From: Acidobacteriota bacterium
GTDB lineage: Bacteria; Acidobacteriota; Vicinamibacteria; Vicinamibacterales; SCN-69-37
Length of the DNA: 64,000 nt
Direction: 5' to 3'
Assembly: GCA_020853395.1 (NCBI GenBank)
Contig: JADYYY010000005.1
Coordinates: 62,001-126,000 of the forward strand
Made by a program: the position numbers and the translations under genes. Under the pieces are notes generated by a model. It was given only the letters and a program-made list of their open reading frames with translations. It had not been told where the DNA came from and did no database searches. Positions 52,117-60,711 of this stretch are shown one piece after another; positions within the stretch are counted from its first letter, which is position 1; each line of letters starts with the position of its first letter.

Positions 52117-52128
52117 TTCTGTACAGAA
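52117..52128 (-). promoter_or_regulatory. Palindrome upstream of glnN
   Basis: Perfect 12-bp palindrome TTCTGTACAGAA, about 85 nt before the glnN start. It lies among AT-rich sequence that may hold the promoter (TTTACT and TTGATC upstream, TTAAGA downstream). A regulator site is possible; none is known to me with this sequence. Confidence 0.4.
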
Positions 52129-52269
52129 GCGATCAAAAGTAAAGGGGCGAAGCGTGCGATCGGAGCCGATTTTTCCAGCCGAGATGCGCCTCGGGCGCCG
52201 AGTTCGACAATCTTGCAGAATCGATCCGCGGCGCGGCGACATATTTGTGGAACCGCGCCGGCTCGCCCC

Positions 52270-52950
52270 ATGACCGTCGCGTTGTCGGCGCTCGAAACGA
52301 CGCTCCGCCGGCGGCTGGCGATGCCGCTGCCGGGCGCCGCGGCGCAGCGCCGCTTCGCGCCGCGCCCCGAACGCGCCGATTGGTCGCCCGACCAGCGGCC
52401 CGACACCGCGCGCCATGCGGCGGCTCTCGTGCTGCTGTACGCGCGGCGCGAGGGCGTCATGCTGCCGCTGACCGTGCGCCATCACACGCTGCCGCAGCAT
52501 GCCGGCCAAGTGAGCCTCCCCGGCGGCGCGATCGATCGCGGCGAGTCGCCGCAGGCCGCGGCACTGCGCGAGGCCGACGAGGAGATCGGCGTCGCCGCGG
52601 CGGACGTCCGCGTGCTCGGCGCGTTGTCGACGCTCTGGGTGCCGGTGAGCAACTTCGTGATCCATCCGGTCGTCGGCATCGCCGATCGCGAGCCGGCGTT
52701 CCGCCTGCACGCACGCGAAGTGTCAGCGCTGCTCGAAGTCGGAATCGCCGAGCTGGGCGACCCGGCCTGCGTGCGCCGGATCGAGCACACGCGCGACGGT
52801 CTGACGATCGCGTGTCCGGCCTTTCACGTGCACGGCCACGACGTGTGGGGCGCGACGGCGATGATTCTCGCGGAGCTCCTTTCGCTCGCCGGCGACGTCC
52901 AGGCGAGCGGCACGAGCGGGCCGGCGGCGATCTCGACACCTCGCACGTGA
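52270..52950 (+). CDS. NUDIX hydrolase (CoA pyrophosphatase-like)
   Basis: 226 residues. The NUDIX box [24 protein letters not shown]-like sequence follows the G-x5-E-x7-REUxEExGU rule exactly. The preceding [22 protein letters not shown] and the UPF0035 signature features ([13 protein letters not shown]) mark the CoA pyrophosphatase group (NudL-like), which splits CoA into 3',5'-ADP and phosphopantetheine. Monocistronic. Confidence 0.87.
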   Translation: MTVALSALETTLRRRLAMPLPGAAAQRRFAPRPERADWSPDQRPDTARHAAALVLLYARREGVMLPLTVRHHTLPQHAGQVSLPGGAIDRGESPQAAALREADEEIGVAAADVRVLGALSTLWVPVSNFVIHPVVGIADREPAFRLHAREVSALLEVGIAELGDPACVRRIEHTRDGLTIACPAFHVHGHDVWGATAMILAELLSLAGDVQASGTSGPAAISTPRT

Positions 52951-53059
52951 GATCGGATCGCGCATCCCGAGTAGATCAATCGATCACCGGCCCGATGCGC
53001 CTCCCAGCCGCCGAATTCCAGAATCAATACCGAAACAGCGACGTATCCGGATGCGATCG

Positions 53060-53758
53060 TCAGAACAGATCGCGTCCGTGCGCGCGCAGCCAACGTTCCG
53101 CGGCGCGCCACGCGGGGCAGAGACGCTCGACCGCGCGCCAGAAACGGCGCGAGTGGTTCGGGTGGAGGCGATGGGCGAGCTCGTGGAGGATCACGTAGTC
53201 GGCCACGTCGGGCGGCATCTGGACGAGCCGCCAGTTGAGCGCGATCGCGCCCCGCGGCGAGCACGAGCCCCAGCGCGACCGCTGATTGCGCACCGACACG
53301 GACGCGATGGCGATCTCGTGCGCGCGCGCGAGCGAGTGCGTGCGCGTCGGCAGCTCGCGGAGCGCCATCGCGCGCAGGTGCCGTTCGACGGCCGGCCGCA
53401 GGTCGCGCTCGGACGCGGCCACGCGCTCGCCGGCGAAGTGCGCGGCGCCGTCGCCGAGCCGAAGGACGACGCGCTCGCCGCGAAACCAGAGGCCGGCGCC
53501 GTCGCGCCAGGCCGCGGCGCGCAGCTCCAGCCGCGCCCACTCGCGGTCGATCCACGCCTGCTCGCGCGCGGCGAACGACAGCGCGCCGGCGATCGAGGCG
53601 CCGCGCGGCACGGTGAGGCGCAGCCGCCCGTCGGGCGAGACGCGCAGCACGTAGCGCCGGGCGCGCGGGTGGCGGGCGAGATCCACGGGAAACACGCGCT
53701 GGCCGACGGTCACGGCGTGCGCCGCGGCGCGCCGGCGGGCAACGGGAGCCTCGGGCAC
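53060..53758 (-). CDS. YgjP-like (DUF45) metallopeptidase
   Basis: 232 residues of the YgjP-like family. NQRSRWGSCSPRGAIALNWRLV and the zinc motif HELAHRLHPNHSRRFW (HExxH plus third His) are clear. Family members are linked to M48-type proteases and often associate with restriction enzymes or stand alone. The start is the GTG at 53758, with TAGGGT 6 nt upstream and no Shine-Dalgarno. Divergent from tetR. Confidence 0.85.
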   Translation of the reverse strand: MPEAPVARRRAAAHAVTVGQRVFPVDLARHPRARRYVLRVSPDGRLRLTVPRGASIAGALSFAAREQAWIDREWARLELRAAAWRDGAGLWFRGERVVLRLGDGAAHFAGERVAASERDLRPAVERHLRAMALRELPTRTHSLARAHEIAIASVSVRNQRSRWGSCSPRGAIALNWRLVQMPPDVADYVILHELAHRLHPNHSRRFWRAVERLCPAWRAAERWLRAHGRDLF

Positions 53759-53764
53759 GGCACC

Positions 53765-53770
53765 ACCCTA
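53765..53770 (-). promoter_or_regulatory. -10 box of the ygjP-like gene (leaderless arrangement)
   Basis: TAGGGT on the minus strand ends 6 nt before the GTG start. No clear -35 box. Counted on the spacing regularity with other genes. Confidence 0.35.
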
Positions 53771-53822
53771 CCCGAAGTCGGCGTCGCCGTGCAGCGGCGC
53801 CGCGCCGGCCGGCGCGGTCGGC

Positions 53823-53865
53823 GTGCAAGTAATTACTTGCACACTCGGCGATCTCCCGGTAAGGT
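53823..53865 (+). promoter_or_regulatory. Operator and promoter of the tetR-efflux operon
   Basis: Perfect 20-bp palindrome GTGCAAGTAATTACTTGCAC (53823-53842). Its end is also the -35 TTGCAC (53837-53842), followed by a 17-nt spacer and TAAGGT (-10, 53860-53865). The tetR ATG follows 6 nt later. A TetR dimer bound here would block polymerase. Confidence 0.8.
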
Positions 53866-53871
53866 GGACGG

Positions 53872-54642
53872 ATGACCGTCCGGCAGGCGCTGCTCGAGGC
53901 CGCCATCAAGGTGTTCGCGGAGACCGGCTGGCGGGGCGCCACCACGCGGCGCATCGCCGGGGAGGCGAACGTCAACGAGGTCACGCTGTTCCGGCACTTC
54001 AAGAGCAAGGACGACCTGCTCCGCACGGCGCTCGAGGGCTTCGCGACCCAGGCGATCCGCCGCACGCTGCCGGACGACCCGGTCGATCCGCGCGTGGAGC
54101 TGATCGCCTGGGGCCGCGAGCACCATCGCGAGCTGTACCGCTTGCGGACCCTCATCCGCCGCTCGCTCGGCGAGTACTGCGAGCACCCCCAGAACTGCGC
54201 GCACGGCATGCAGGCCTCGATCCGGATCGCGAACGATCTGGCCGGCTATCTCGGGCGCCTGAAAGCGAACGGCCTGGCGTCGCCGGCCTTCGACGAGCGC
54301 ACGGCGACCAACATGCTGATGGGCGCGCTCTTCACCGACGCGCTCGGCCGCGACACGATGCCGGAGCGTTATCCGCACGCGATGCGCGACGCCGTCGATC
54401 GCTACGTCGACCTGCTGCTCCAGGCGATTGGCGCCACGGCGGCCGTCACTTCTCCGACTCCAGGAACGCACCATGACGCTACGACGCTCGTTTCTCCCGC
54501 TCGCGACCGCCGGGCTGCTGCTCGCCACGCCGCAGCTCCTGCTCGCGCAGACGCCGCGGCTCACGCTGCAGCAGGCGCTCGACCTCGCGCGGTCGCACAG
54601 CACGGCCATCCGCGCGGCGCGCGCCGGCGAGCAGCGCGCTGA
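53872..54642 (+). CDS. TetR-family repressor of the efflux operon (extended C-terminus)
   Basis: 256 residues in the open frame. The first ~185 residues are a normal TetR: helix-turn-helix GATTRRIAGEANVNEVTLFRHFKSKDDLL and a helical ligand domain. The last ~70 residues are Ala/Arg-rich and read through the start of tolC in another frame (170-nt overlap). In the frame two bases on, a TGA sits exactly in the tolC ATG (ATGA), the usual operon junction, so a 3' frameshift is likely. Represses its own operon (inference from the palindrome). Confidence 0.85.
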   Translation: MTVRQALLEAAIKVFAETGWRGATTRRIAGEANVNEVTLFRHFKSKDDLLRTALEGFATQAIRRTLPDDPVDPRVELIAWGREHHRELYRLRTLIRRSLGEYCEHPQNCAHGMQASIRIANDLAGYLGRLKANGLASPAFDERTATNMLMGALFTDALGRDTMPERYPHAMRDAVDRYVDLLLQAIGATAAVTSPTPGTHHDATTLVSPARDRRAAARHAAAPARADAAAHAAAGARPRAVAQHGHPRGARRRAAR

Positions 54643-55936
54643 CGCCGAAGAGCAGCAGGTGCTCAGCCAGCGGCTGCCGCAACTGAGCCTCGCGAGCACC
54701 TACACGCGCACGCTCGCCTCGGAGTTCAGCGGCGCGTTCCAATCCACGGGGCCCGTCTGCGATCCGCTCGCCGTCGACGCGGGCCAGCCGCTCGCCACCC
54801 GCGTCGCCGAGCTCGAACGCGCCGCCACGTGCGGCGCCATCGGCCCGTCGTTCAGCTTCGGCACGCTGCCGTTCGGCCAGAAGAACATCTATCAGGCGGC
54901 CTTCTCGTTCTCGCAGTCGCTCTACACCGGCGGCCGGCTCGGCGCGCAGCGCGCGCAGGCGGGCTTCTCGAAGCGCGCGGCTGCGCTCGCGACGACGACC
55001 GCCGAGGCGCAGGTGCTGCTGGACGTGACGCAGGCCTTCTACGACGCGGCGCTGAGCGATCGGATGGTCGCGATCGCCGAGTCGGGCTTCGATCAGGCGA
55101 GCGCCACCTACGACCAGGTCAAGCTCGCCTACGAGGCCGGCCGGCAGCCCGAGTTCGAGCTGCTGCGCGCGCAGGTCGCGCGCGACAACCAGCGCCCCGA
55201 GGTGATCCGCAGCCGCGCGTCGCGCGACGTCGCCTACCTCCGTCTCCGTCAATTGCTCGATCTGCCCGCGAGCGAGCCTCTGGTTCTCGACGTCGATCTC
55301 GAGGCGCCCGAGATCGCGCCGCCGCCGCCCTTCGCCGGCGCGCTCGCGGCGGCGCGCGCGGCCGGGCCGAGCGACGACCGCACGAGCGTGCGCCAGGCCG
55401 AGACGGTCGTCGGCCTCCGGCAGGCGGCGATCTCGGCGGCCCGCGCCGAACGCCTCCCCTCGGTCGCCCTCAACTCGTCGCTCGCCCGCGTGGGCTATCC
55501 GAGCGAAGGGGTGCTGCCCGGCGTCGGCGATTTCCGCACCAACTGGTCGGCGAGCGCCACGCTGCAGGTTCCGATCCTCACGGGCGGACGCCTGCGCGCC
55601 GGCGAGCGCGCCGCGCGCGCCACGCTCGCCGAAGCGGAAGCGCAGCTCCAGCAGGCGCGCGAGCTGTCGCTGCTCGATTCGGCCACGGCCCTGCAGGATC
55701 TGACGGCCGCAGAAGCGGCGCTCGAGGCGAGCGCCGGCACCGTGGAACAGGCGCGCCGCGCCTACGAGATCGCCGAGCTGCGGAATCGCGAAGGGCTCTC
55801 GACGCAGCTCGAGCTGAACGACTCGCGCCTGCAACTGCAGGTCGCGCAAGCCAATCGGGCGCAGGCCGCCCGCGACGTGCAGGTCGCCCGCGCGCGTGTC
55901 GCGCTGCTGCCCACGCTGCCTCTCGGCGCCCGTTGA
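54473..55936 (+). CDS. TolC-family outer-membrane efflux protein
   Basis: 487 residues with a signal peptide (about 1-23, ending LLLAQ) and two OEP repeats. Segments are LTLQQALDLARSHSTAIRAARAGEQ ... AFSFSQSLYTGGRLGAQRAQ and LQVPILTGGRLRAGERAARA, with the periplasmic coiled-coil helices between. It forms the outer-membrane exit of the tripartite pump. The ATG at 54473 has AGGAA 7 nt upstream and lies inside the 3' end of the tetR frame. Next gene is the adaptor, 20 nt downstream. Confidence 0.93.
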   Translation: MTLRRSFLPLATAGLLLATPQLLLAQTPRLTLQQALDLARSHSTAIRAARAGEQRADAEEQQVLSQRLPQLSLASTYTRTLASEFSGAFQSTGPVCDPLAVDAGQPLATRVAELERAATCGAIGPSFSFGTLPFGQKNIYQAAFSFSQSLYTGGRLGAQRAQAGFSKRAAALATTTAEAQVLLDVTQAFYDAALSDRMVAIAESGFDQASATYDQVKLAYEAGRQPEFELLRAQVARDNQRPEVIRSRASRDVAYLRLRQLLDLPASEPLVLDVDLEAPEIAPPPPFAGALAAARAAGPSDDRTSVRQAETVVGLRQAAISAARAERLPSVALNSSLARVGYPSEGVLPGVGDFRTNWSASATLQVPILTGGRLRAGERAARATLAEAEAQLQQARELSLLDSATALQDLTAAEAALEASAGTVEQARRAYEIAELRNREGLSTQLELNDSRLQLQVAQANRAQAARDVQVARARVALLPTLPLGAR

Positions 55937-55956
55937 GCGCCTCTTCAGGAGTCTCC

Positions 55957-57063
55957 ATGCCGCTGCGTTTTCACTCCGTGCTTTCCGGCCTGACGGTCCT
56001 CGCCCTGGCGGGGGCCGCCTCCGGATGCGACAACTCCGCCGCATCCGCACCGGCCGCCACGTCCGCTCCCCTGACGATCCAGCTCGCGCCCGAGAACGTC
56101 GCGACCGCGACGATGTCCGACATCTCGGCCGGGCCGACGATCTCGGGGCAGCTCACGCCGGCGCGGGAGGCGACGGTCCGCGCCCAGGTCGGCGGCTCGA
56201 TCGTCGCGCTCAACGTCGACCGCGGCCAGCCGGTGCGCACCGGCACCGTGCTCGCCCGCATCTCGTCGCGCGACCTCGACATGGCGCTCGAGTCGTCGAA
56301 CGTCGCGGTCAAGTCGAGCGAGACCGCGCTCGCGGTCGCGACCGCCGAGCTGCAGCGCACCGAGGTGCTCGTGAAAGGCGGCGCGCTCGCCGCCCGCGAT
56401 CTCGAGCAGGCGAGAAACGCCGTGTCGAACGCCGAGGCGCAGGTGGCCGCGGCGCGCGCGCGCCGAACGTCGGTCACCCAGCAGATCGAGGACACGTCCA
56501 TCACGGCCCCGTTCTCCGGGATCGTCAGCTCCCGCCACGCGAACCTCGGCGACGTCGTGGCGCCCGGCGCCGAACTGCTGACGATCATCGATCCGTCGAG
56601 CCTGCGCCTCGAGGCCTCCGTCCGCTCCGATCAGATTCACGAGGTGAGACGCGGCGCCACCGCCCGCTTCTCCATTCGCGGCGTGCCCGGCGAGTTCACG
56701 GGCATCGTCGATCGGATCAGCCCGGCGGCCGATCCGGTCACGCGCCAAGTGTCGCTCTACGTCTCCGTGCCCAACGTGCAAGGCCGCCTGATCGCGGGCC
56801 TGTTCGCGGACGGGCGCATCGAGGCCACGAACCGCCGCGGGATCGTCGTCCCGCTGTCGGCCGTGGACGAGACGGGTCCCACGCCGACCGTGACACGCAT
56901 CCGTCCCGACGGCACCGCCGAACGGGCGACCGTCACGCTCGGCGTGCGGATGCCGGACGCGGAGCGCGTGGAGGTGATCGCCGGTCTCGCCGAGGGCGAC
57001 GTGCTCGTCGTCGGCTCGTCGAAGGCGATCGCGCCGGGCACGCGCGTGAAAGTGATCGGGTGA
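55957..57063 (+). CDS. RND efflux periplasmic adaptor (membrane fusion protein)
   Basis: 368 residues. Lipobox (GAASGC) anchors the protein in a membrane. The core has the biotinyl-lipoyl-like half (VRAQVGGSIVALNVDRGQPVRTG), an alpha-hairpin (about 110-175), the second half (APFSGIVSSRHANLGDVVAPG) and a beta-barrel. It connects the RND pump to TolC. AGGAG lies 5 nt before the ATG. The stop is 3 nt before the RND gene. Confidence 0.93.
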   Translation: MPLRFHSVLSGLTVLALAGAASGCDNSAASAPAATSAPLTIQLAPENVATATMSDISAGPTISGQLTPAREATVRAQVGGSIVALNVDRGQPVRTGTVLARISSRDLDMALESSNVAVKSSETALAVATAELQRTEVLVKGGALAARDLEQARNAVSNAEAQVAAARARRTSVTQQIEDTSITAPFSGIVSSRHANLGDVVAPGAELLTIIDPSSLRLEASVRSDQIHEVRRGATARFSIRGVPGEFTGIVDRISPAADPVTRQVSLYVSVPNVQGRLIAGLFADGRIEATNRRGIVVPLSAVDETGPTPTVTRIRPDGTAERATVTLGVRMPDAERVEVIAGLAEGDVLVVGSSKAIAPGTRVKVIG

Positions 57064-57066
57064 CGC

Positions 57067-60000
57067 ATGTTCATCTCTGATTTCGCCATCCGCCGGCCGG
57101 TCATCACCGTCGTCAGCATGCTGACGCTGGTGGTCTTCGGGCTCGTGTCCCTGGTGCTGCTCCAGACCGACGAGTTTCCCGACGTGGCCGTCCCGCTCGT
57201 CGTCGTCGCCGTGCCCTATCCCGGCGCCTCGCCGGATCAGGTGGAGCGCGAGATCGTGGACCCCATGGAGGAAGCGATCTCCGGCATCAGCGGGGTCACG
57301 AAGGTCACGTCGAACTCGCTCGACGGCTTCGGGACGGTGCTCGTCGAGTTCGACTACGAGAAGGATCTGCAGCTCGCGACGCAGGAGATCCGCGACGAGA
57401 TCAACTCGATCCGCAACGACCTGCCGCCCGAGATGGAGGAGCCCGTCCTGACGCGGGTGAATCCGGTGGACTTCCCGATCGTGTCGCTCGCGATGTCGTC
57501 CGAGCGCCTGTCGGTGGCGCAGCTCACGCTGCTCGCCGATCCGGGCATCTCGCGCCGGCTGCGCGCGCTCGCCGGCGTCGGCGAGGTCGAGATCGCCGGC
57601 GCCAACACGCGCGAGATGACGATCGACGTCCGGCCCGACGCGCTGCAGGCGGCCAGCGTGAGCATGGGCGAGGTCGTGGCCGCCGTGTCGGCGCAGAACC
57701 TCGCCGCGCCGGTCGGCCGGCTGCTCGGCATCCACGACGAGCGCACGATCCGGCTCGGCGGGCGCGTCACCACCGCCGATCAGTTCGCCGCCATCGTCGT
57801 CGCGAACCGCGACGGCCGGCTCGTGCGGCTGGGCGACGTCGCGACCGTGCACGTCGGCGTGGAGGAGCCGCGGACGGCCGCCCTCTTCGGCGGCCGCGAG
57901 GCGGTCGGCATCGACGTCAAGAAGACGAAGGGCTACAGCACGACCGCGGTCTCGGCGTCCGTCCTGCGCGAGATCGGGGAGATCCGCAAGACGCTGCCGG
58001 CGGGCGTGTCGATCAGCATCGTGCGGAATTCCGGCGAGCGCGTGGCGAATTCCGTGGCGAACGTCGGCTGGGCGCTCGTCGAAGGCGCCGTGCTGACCGT
58101 GCTCACGGTGTTCCTCTTCCTCAACTCGTGGCGGTCCACGATCATCACCGGCCTCGCGCTGCCGGTCTCCGTCATCGCCTCGTTCATCGCCGTCCTGGCG
58201 TTCGGGTTCACGCTCAACACGATGTCGCTGCTCGGCCTGTCGCTGGCGATCGGCATCCTGATCGACGATGCGATCGTGGTGCGCGAGAACATCGTGCGGC
58301 ACGTCGAGCTGGGCCGGGATCACCTGCAGGCCGCGCACGAGGGCACGTCCGAGATCGGGCTCGCGGTGGCCGCCACGACCTTCTCGATCGTGGTCGTGTT
58401 CGTGCCGATTGCGTTCATGGGCGGCGTCGCCGAGCAGTGGATGTCGCCGTTCGCGCTCACGATCGCGTGCTCGGTGCTGGTCTCGCTGTTCGTGTCGTTC
58501 TCGCTCGACCCGATGCTCTCGGCCTACTGGCCCGACCCGCACCTGCCCACCGACCAGCGCTGGTTCCTGGCGCGGCAGCTCGCGTACTTCAACATCTGGT
58601 TCAACCGGCAGGCGGATCGCTACAAGCGCGTGATCGGTTGGGCGCTGCGCCACCGGTTCGCGATGGTGGTGCTGGCCATCACCTCGTTCGGCGGCGCCCT
58701 CGCGATGCCGGCGATGGGCCTGCTCGGCGGCGAGTTCTTTCCGGTCTCGGACAACTCGGAGTTCTCGATCAACATCGAGACGCCGGCGGGCTCGAACCTG
58801 GCGTACACGAACAAGAAGGTGGAGGACGTGGTCGCGCTGGCGCGCTCGATCCCCGGCGTGGACCACACCTACGCGACCATCGGCGGCACGTCGGGCGCGG
58901 TCGACGAAGCGCGCGTGTACGTCGGGCTCGCGCCGAAGGCCGAGCGGGCGGATCACCAGGAGACGATCGCGCGCACCCTGCGCCAGCGGCTGCCGGAGAT
59001 CGGCGGCGTCACGGCGTCCGTGCAGACGAGCGGGTTCGACAACCAGAAGCAGATCCAGATCGAACTGCGCGGGCCGGACAGCACCGTGCTGTCGAAGCTG
59101 GCCGACGAGGTGCTGGCCGCCACGCGGCAGGTGACGGGGGCGGTCGACGTCGGCCTGTCGACCCGAGGCCAGAAGCCGGAAGTGGACATCACGATCGACC
59201 GCGCGCTCGCGGGCGATCTGGGCCTGCGCGTGGCCGATATCGCCCAGGCGTTGCGGCCGGCGTTCGCCGGCGTGGACGTCGGCGACTGGGTCGATCCGAC
59301 CGGCAAGACGCGCGACGTCACGGTGCGCCTGGCGCCCGAATCGCGCGCCCGCGCGGCCGATCTCGCGACGTTGCCGCTCGTCGTGCCCGGGCCGGACGGC
59401 CGGCCCGCGACGGTGCCGCTCGGCCAAGTCGCCTCGGTGCGGCCGTCGCTCGGGCCGAACCGGATCGATCACCTCGACCGCGAGCGGGTGATCTCCGTGC
59501 AGGCCAACACCGAGGGTCGGCCTCTCTCGGACGTCGTCGCCGACATCCAGTCGAGGATCGACGGCGTCGCGCTCCCGCCCGGCTACACGATCACGCAGGG
59601 CGGCCAGACGCGCGAACAGATCGAGGTCTTCACGCGCATCCTGACCGCGCTCGGCGTGGCGGTGCTGTTGATGTACCTGGTCCTCGTCGTGCAGTTCAAC
59701 TCGTTCCTTGATCCGCTCGCGATCATGCTCTCGCTGCCGCTCTCGCTCATCGGCGTCGTCGGCGCGCTGATGCTGACCGGCGATACACTGAACATCATGA
59801 GCATGATCGGCGTGATCCTGCTCATGGGCATCGTGGCGAAGAACGCGATCCTGCTCATCGACTTCGCGAAATGGTCTGAGGAGCGCGGGGTGCCGCGCCA
59901 CGAGGCCATCGTCGAAGCGGGACGCGCGCGGCTGCGGCCCATCCTGATGACGACGTTCGCGCTGATCGCCGGCATGGTGCCGGTCGCGCTCGGGCACGGC

Positions 60001-60192
60001 GAGGGCGCCGATTTCCGCGCGCCGCTCGGCCGCGCGATCATCGGCGGCGTCATCACCTCCACGCTGCTGACGCTGCTGGTCATCCCGACGTTCTACGACA
60101 TCCTGTCGGGATGGCGCGATCGGGTCGGCCGGCTCTTCCGCCGCGACCGCGCGAAGCACGAGACGCCGCGCCAGGTTCGCCTGGCCTCTTGA
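57067..60192 (+). CDS. RND efflux pump permease (AcrB/MexB superfamily)
   Basis: 1041 residues. Twelve membrane helices, two large periplasmic loops and the conserved start [20 protein letters not shown]. The proton-relay Asp pair is in [16 protein letters not shown] (helix 4), and the [20 protein letters not shown]-like end is typical. Proton-driven export of hydrophobic compounds to the outside through TolC. Substrate unknown; the operon is probably induced by a ligand of the TetR protein. Confidence 0.95.
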   Translation: MFISDFAIRRPVITVVSMLTLVVFGLVSLVLLQTDEFPDVAVPLVVVAVPYPGASPDQVEREIVDPMEEAISGISGVTKVTSNSLDGFGTVLVEFDYEKDLQLATQEIRDEINSIRNDLPPEMEEPVLTRVNPVDFPIVSLAMSSERLSVAQLTLLADPGISRRLRALAGVGEVEIAGANTREMTIDVRPDALQAASVSMGEVVAAVSAQNLAAPVGRLLGIHDERTIRLGGRVTTADQFAAIVVANRDGRLVRLGDVATVHVGVEEPRTAALFGGREAVGIDVKKTKGYSTTAVSASVLREIGEIRKTLPAGVSISIVRNSGERVANSVANVGWALVEGAVLTVLTVFLFLNSWRSTIITGLALPVSVIASFIAVLAFGFTLNTMSLLGLSLAIGILIDDAIVVRENIVRHVELGRDHLQAAHEGTSEIGLAVAATTFSIVVVFVPIAFMGGVAEQWMSPFALTIACSVLVSLFVSFSLDPMLSAYWPDPHLPTDQRWFLARQLAYFNIWFNRQADRYKRVIGWALRHRFAMVVLAITSFGGALAMPAMGLLGGEFFPVSDNSEFSINIETPAGSNLAYTNKKVEDVVALARSIPGVDHTYATIGGTSGAVDEARVYVGLAPKAERADHQETIARTLRQRLPEIGGVTASVQTSGFDNQKQIQIELRGPDSTVLSKLADEVLAATRQVTGAVDVGLSTRGQKPEVDITIDRALAGDLGLRVADIAQALRPAFAGVDVGDWVDPTGKTRDVTVRLAPESRARAADLATLPLVVPGPDGRPATVPLGQVASVRPSLGPNRIDHLDRERVISVQANTEGRPLSDVVADIQSRIDGVALPPGYTITQGGQTREQIEVFTRILTALGVAVLLMYLVLVVQFNSFLDPLAIMLSLPLSLIGVVGALMLTGDTLNIMSMIGVILLMGIVAKNAILLIDFAKWSEERGVPRHEAIVEAGRARLRPILMTTFALIAGMVPVALGHGEGADFRAPLGRAIIGGVITSTLLTLLVIPTFYDILSGWRDRVGRLFRRDRAKHETPRQVRLAS

Positions 60193-60203
60193 AGGAGCGT
60201 GAC

Positions 60204-60674
60204 ATGCCGGTGAGGCTCGGACGTTCGTCGCTCTACGTCGGCGTGGTGGTGGTGGGCGTCCTGGCCGCCGCGCCGGTGGTGGCGCAACGCGGCCGCCCGG
60301 CGCCTGGCCCGTTCGCCGCCGCCAAGGCCCTCACCTGTTCGTTCCCGGTCTACGGCGCGGCGCGGTGGGACGGCGCGGCGCCCCAGGCCATCAGCGGCAC
60401 GCAGGAATTCTCGTTCCGCATCGAAGGCATCGACTACAAGAAGAACCAGGCGCGCATCGTGGCCGCCGGCACCGTGCCGGTGACGGTGCGGCTGGCCGAG
60501 ACCGGGCTGAACGTCATCGAGCAGACGCCGATCGGCAACTTCACGCTGACGACGGTGTTCTCGGCCGGCGGCGACGGCAAGACGTTCCGCGCCGTGCACT
60601 CGCGGCACATCGGCGAAACGTCGGATGTGCCGCGCACGTCGCAAGCCTACGGCACGTGCGATCTGACGAACTGA
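60204..60674 (+). CDS. Secreted hypothetical protein of the efflux operon
   Basis: 156 residues with a signal peptide (VGVVVVGVLAAAPVVAQ). The mature part has two Cys (TCSFPVYG and TCDLTN at the end), likely a disulfide, and beta-strand segments (EFSFRIEGIDYKKNQARIVAAG, GNFTLTTVFSAGGDGKTF). No family recognised. GAAGGAG lies 7 nt before the ATG and only 11 nt separate it from the RND gene, so it belongs to the operon. Confidence 0.7.
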   Translation: MPVRLGRSSLYVGVVVVGVLAAAPVVAQRGRPAPGPFAAAKALTCSFPVYGAARWDGAAPQAISGTQEFSFRIEGIDYKKNQARIVAAGTVPVTVRLAETGLNVIEQTPIGNFTLTTVFSAGGDGKTFRAVHSRHIGETSDVPRTSQAYGTCDLTN

Positions 60675-60711
60675 CCGATCCGCGACGATCCGATCTCGCG
60701 CGCCTGCGCCG

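Noticed and set aside
55945-60159. A very long open frame on the minus strand opposite the RND operon
   Set aside because: High GC leaves long open shadow frames. Its translation is Arg/Asp/His-rich without domains, while the plus strand has clear adaptor and RND proteins.
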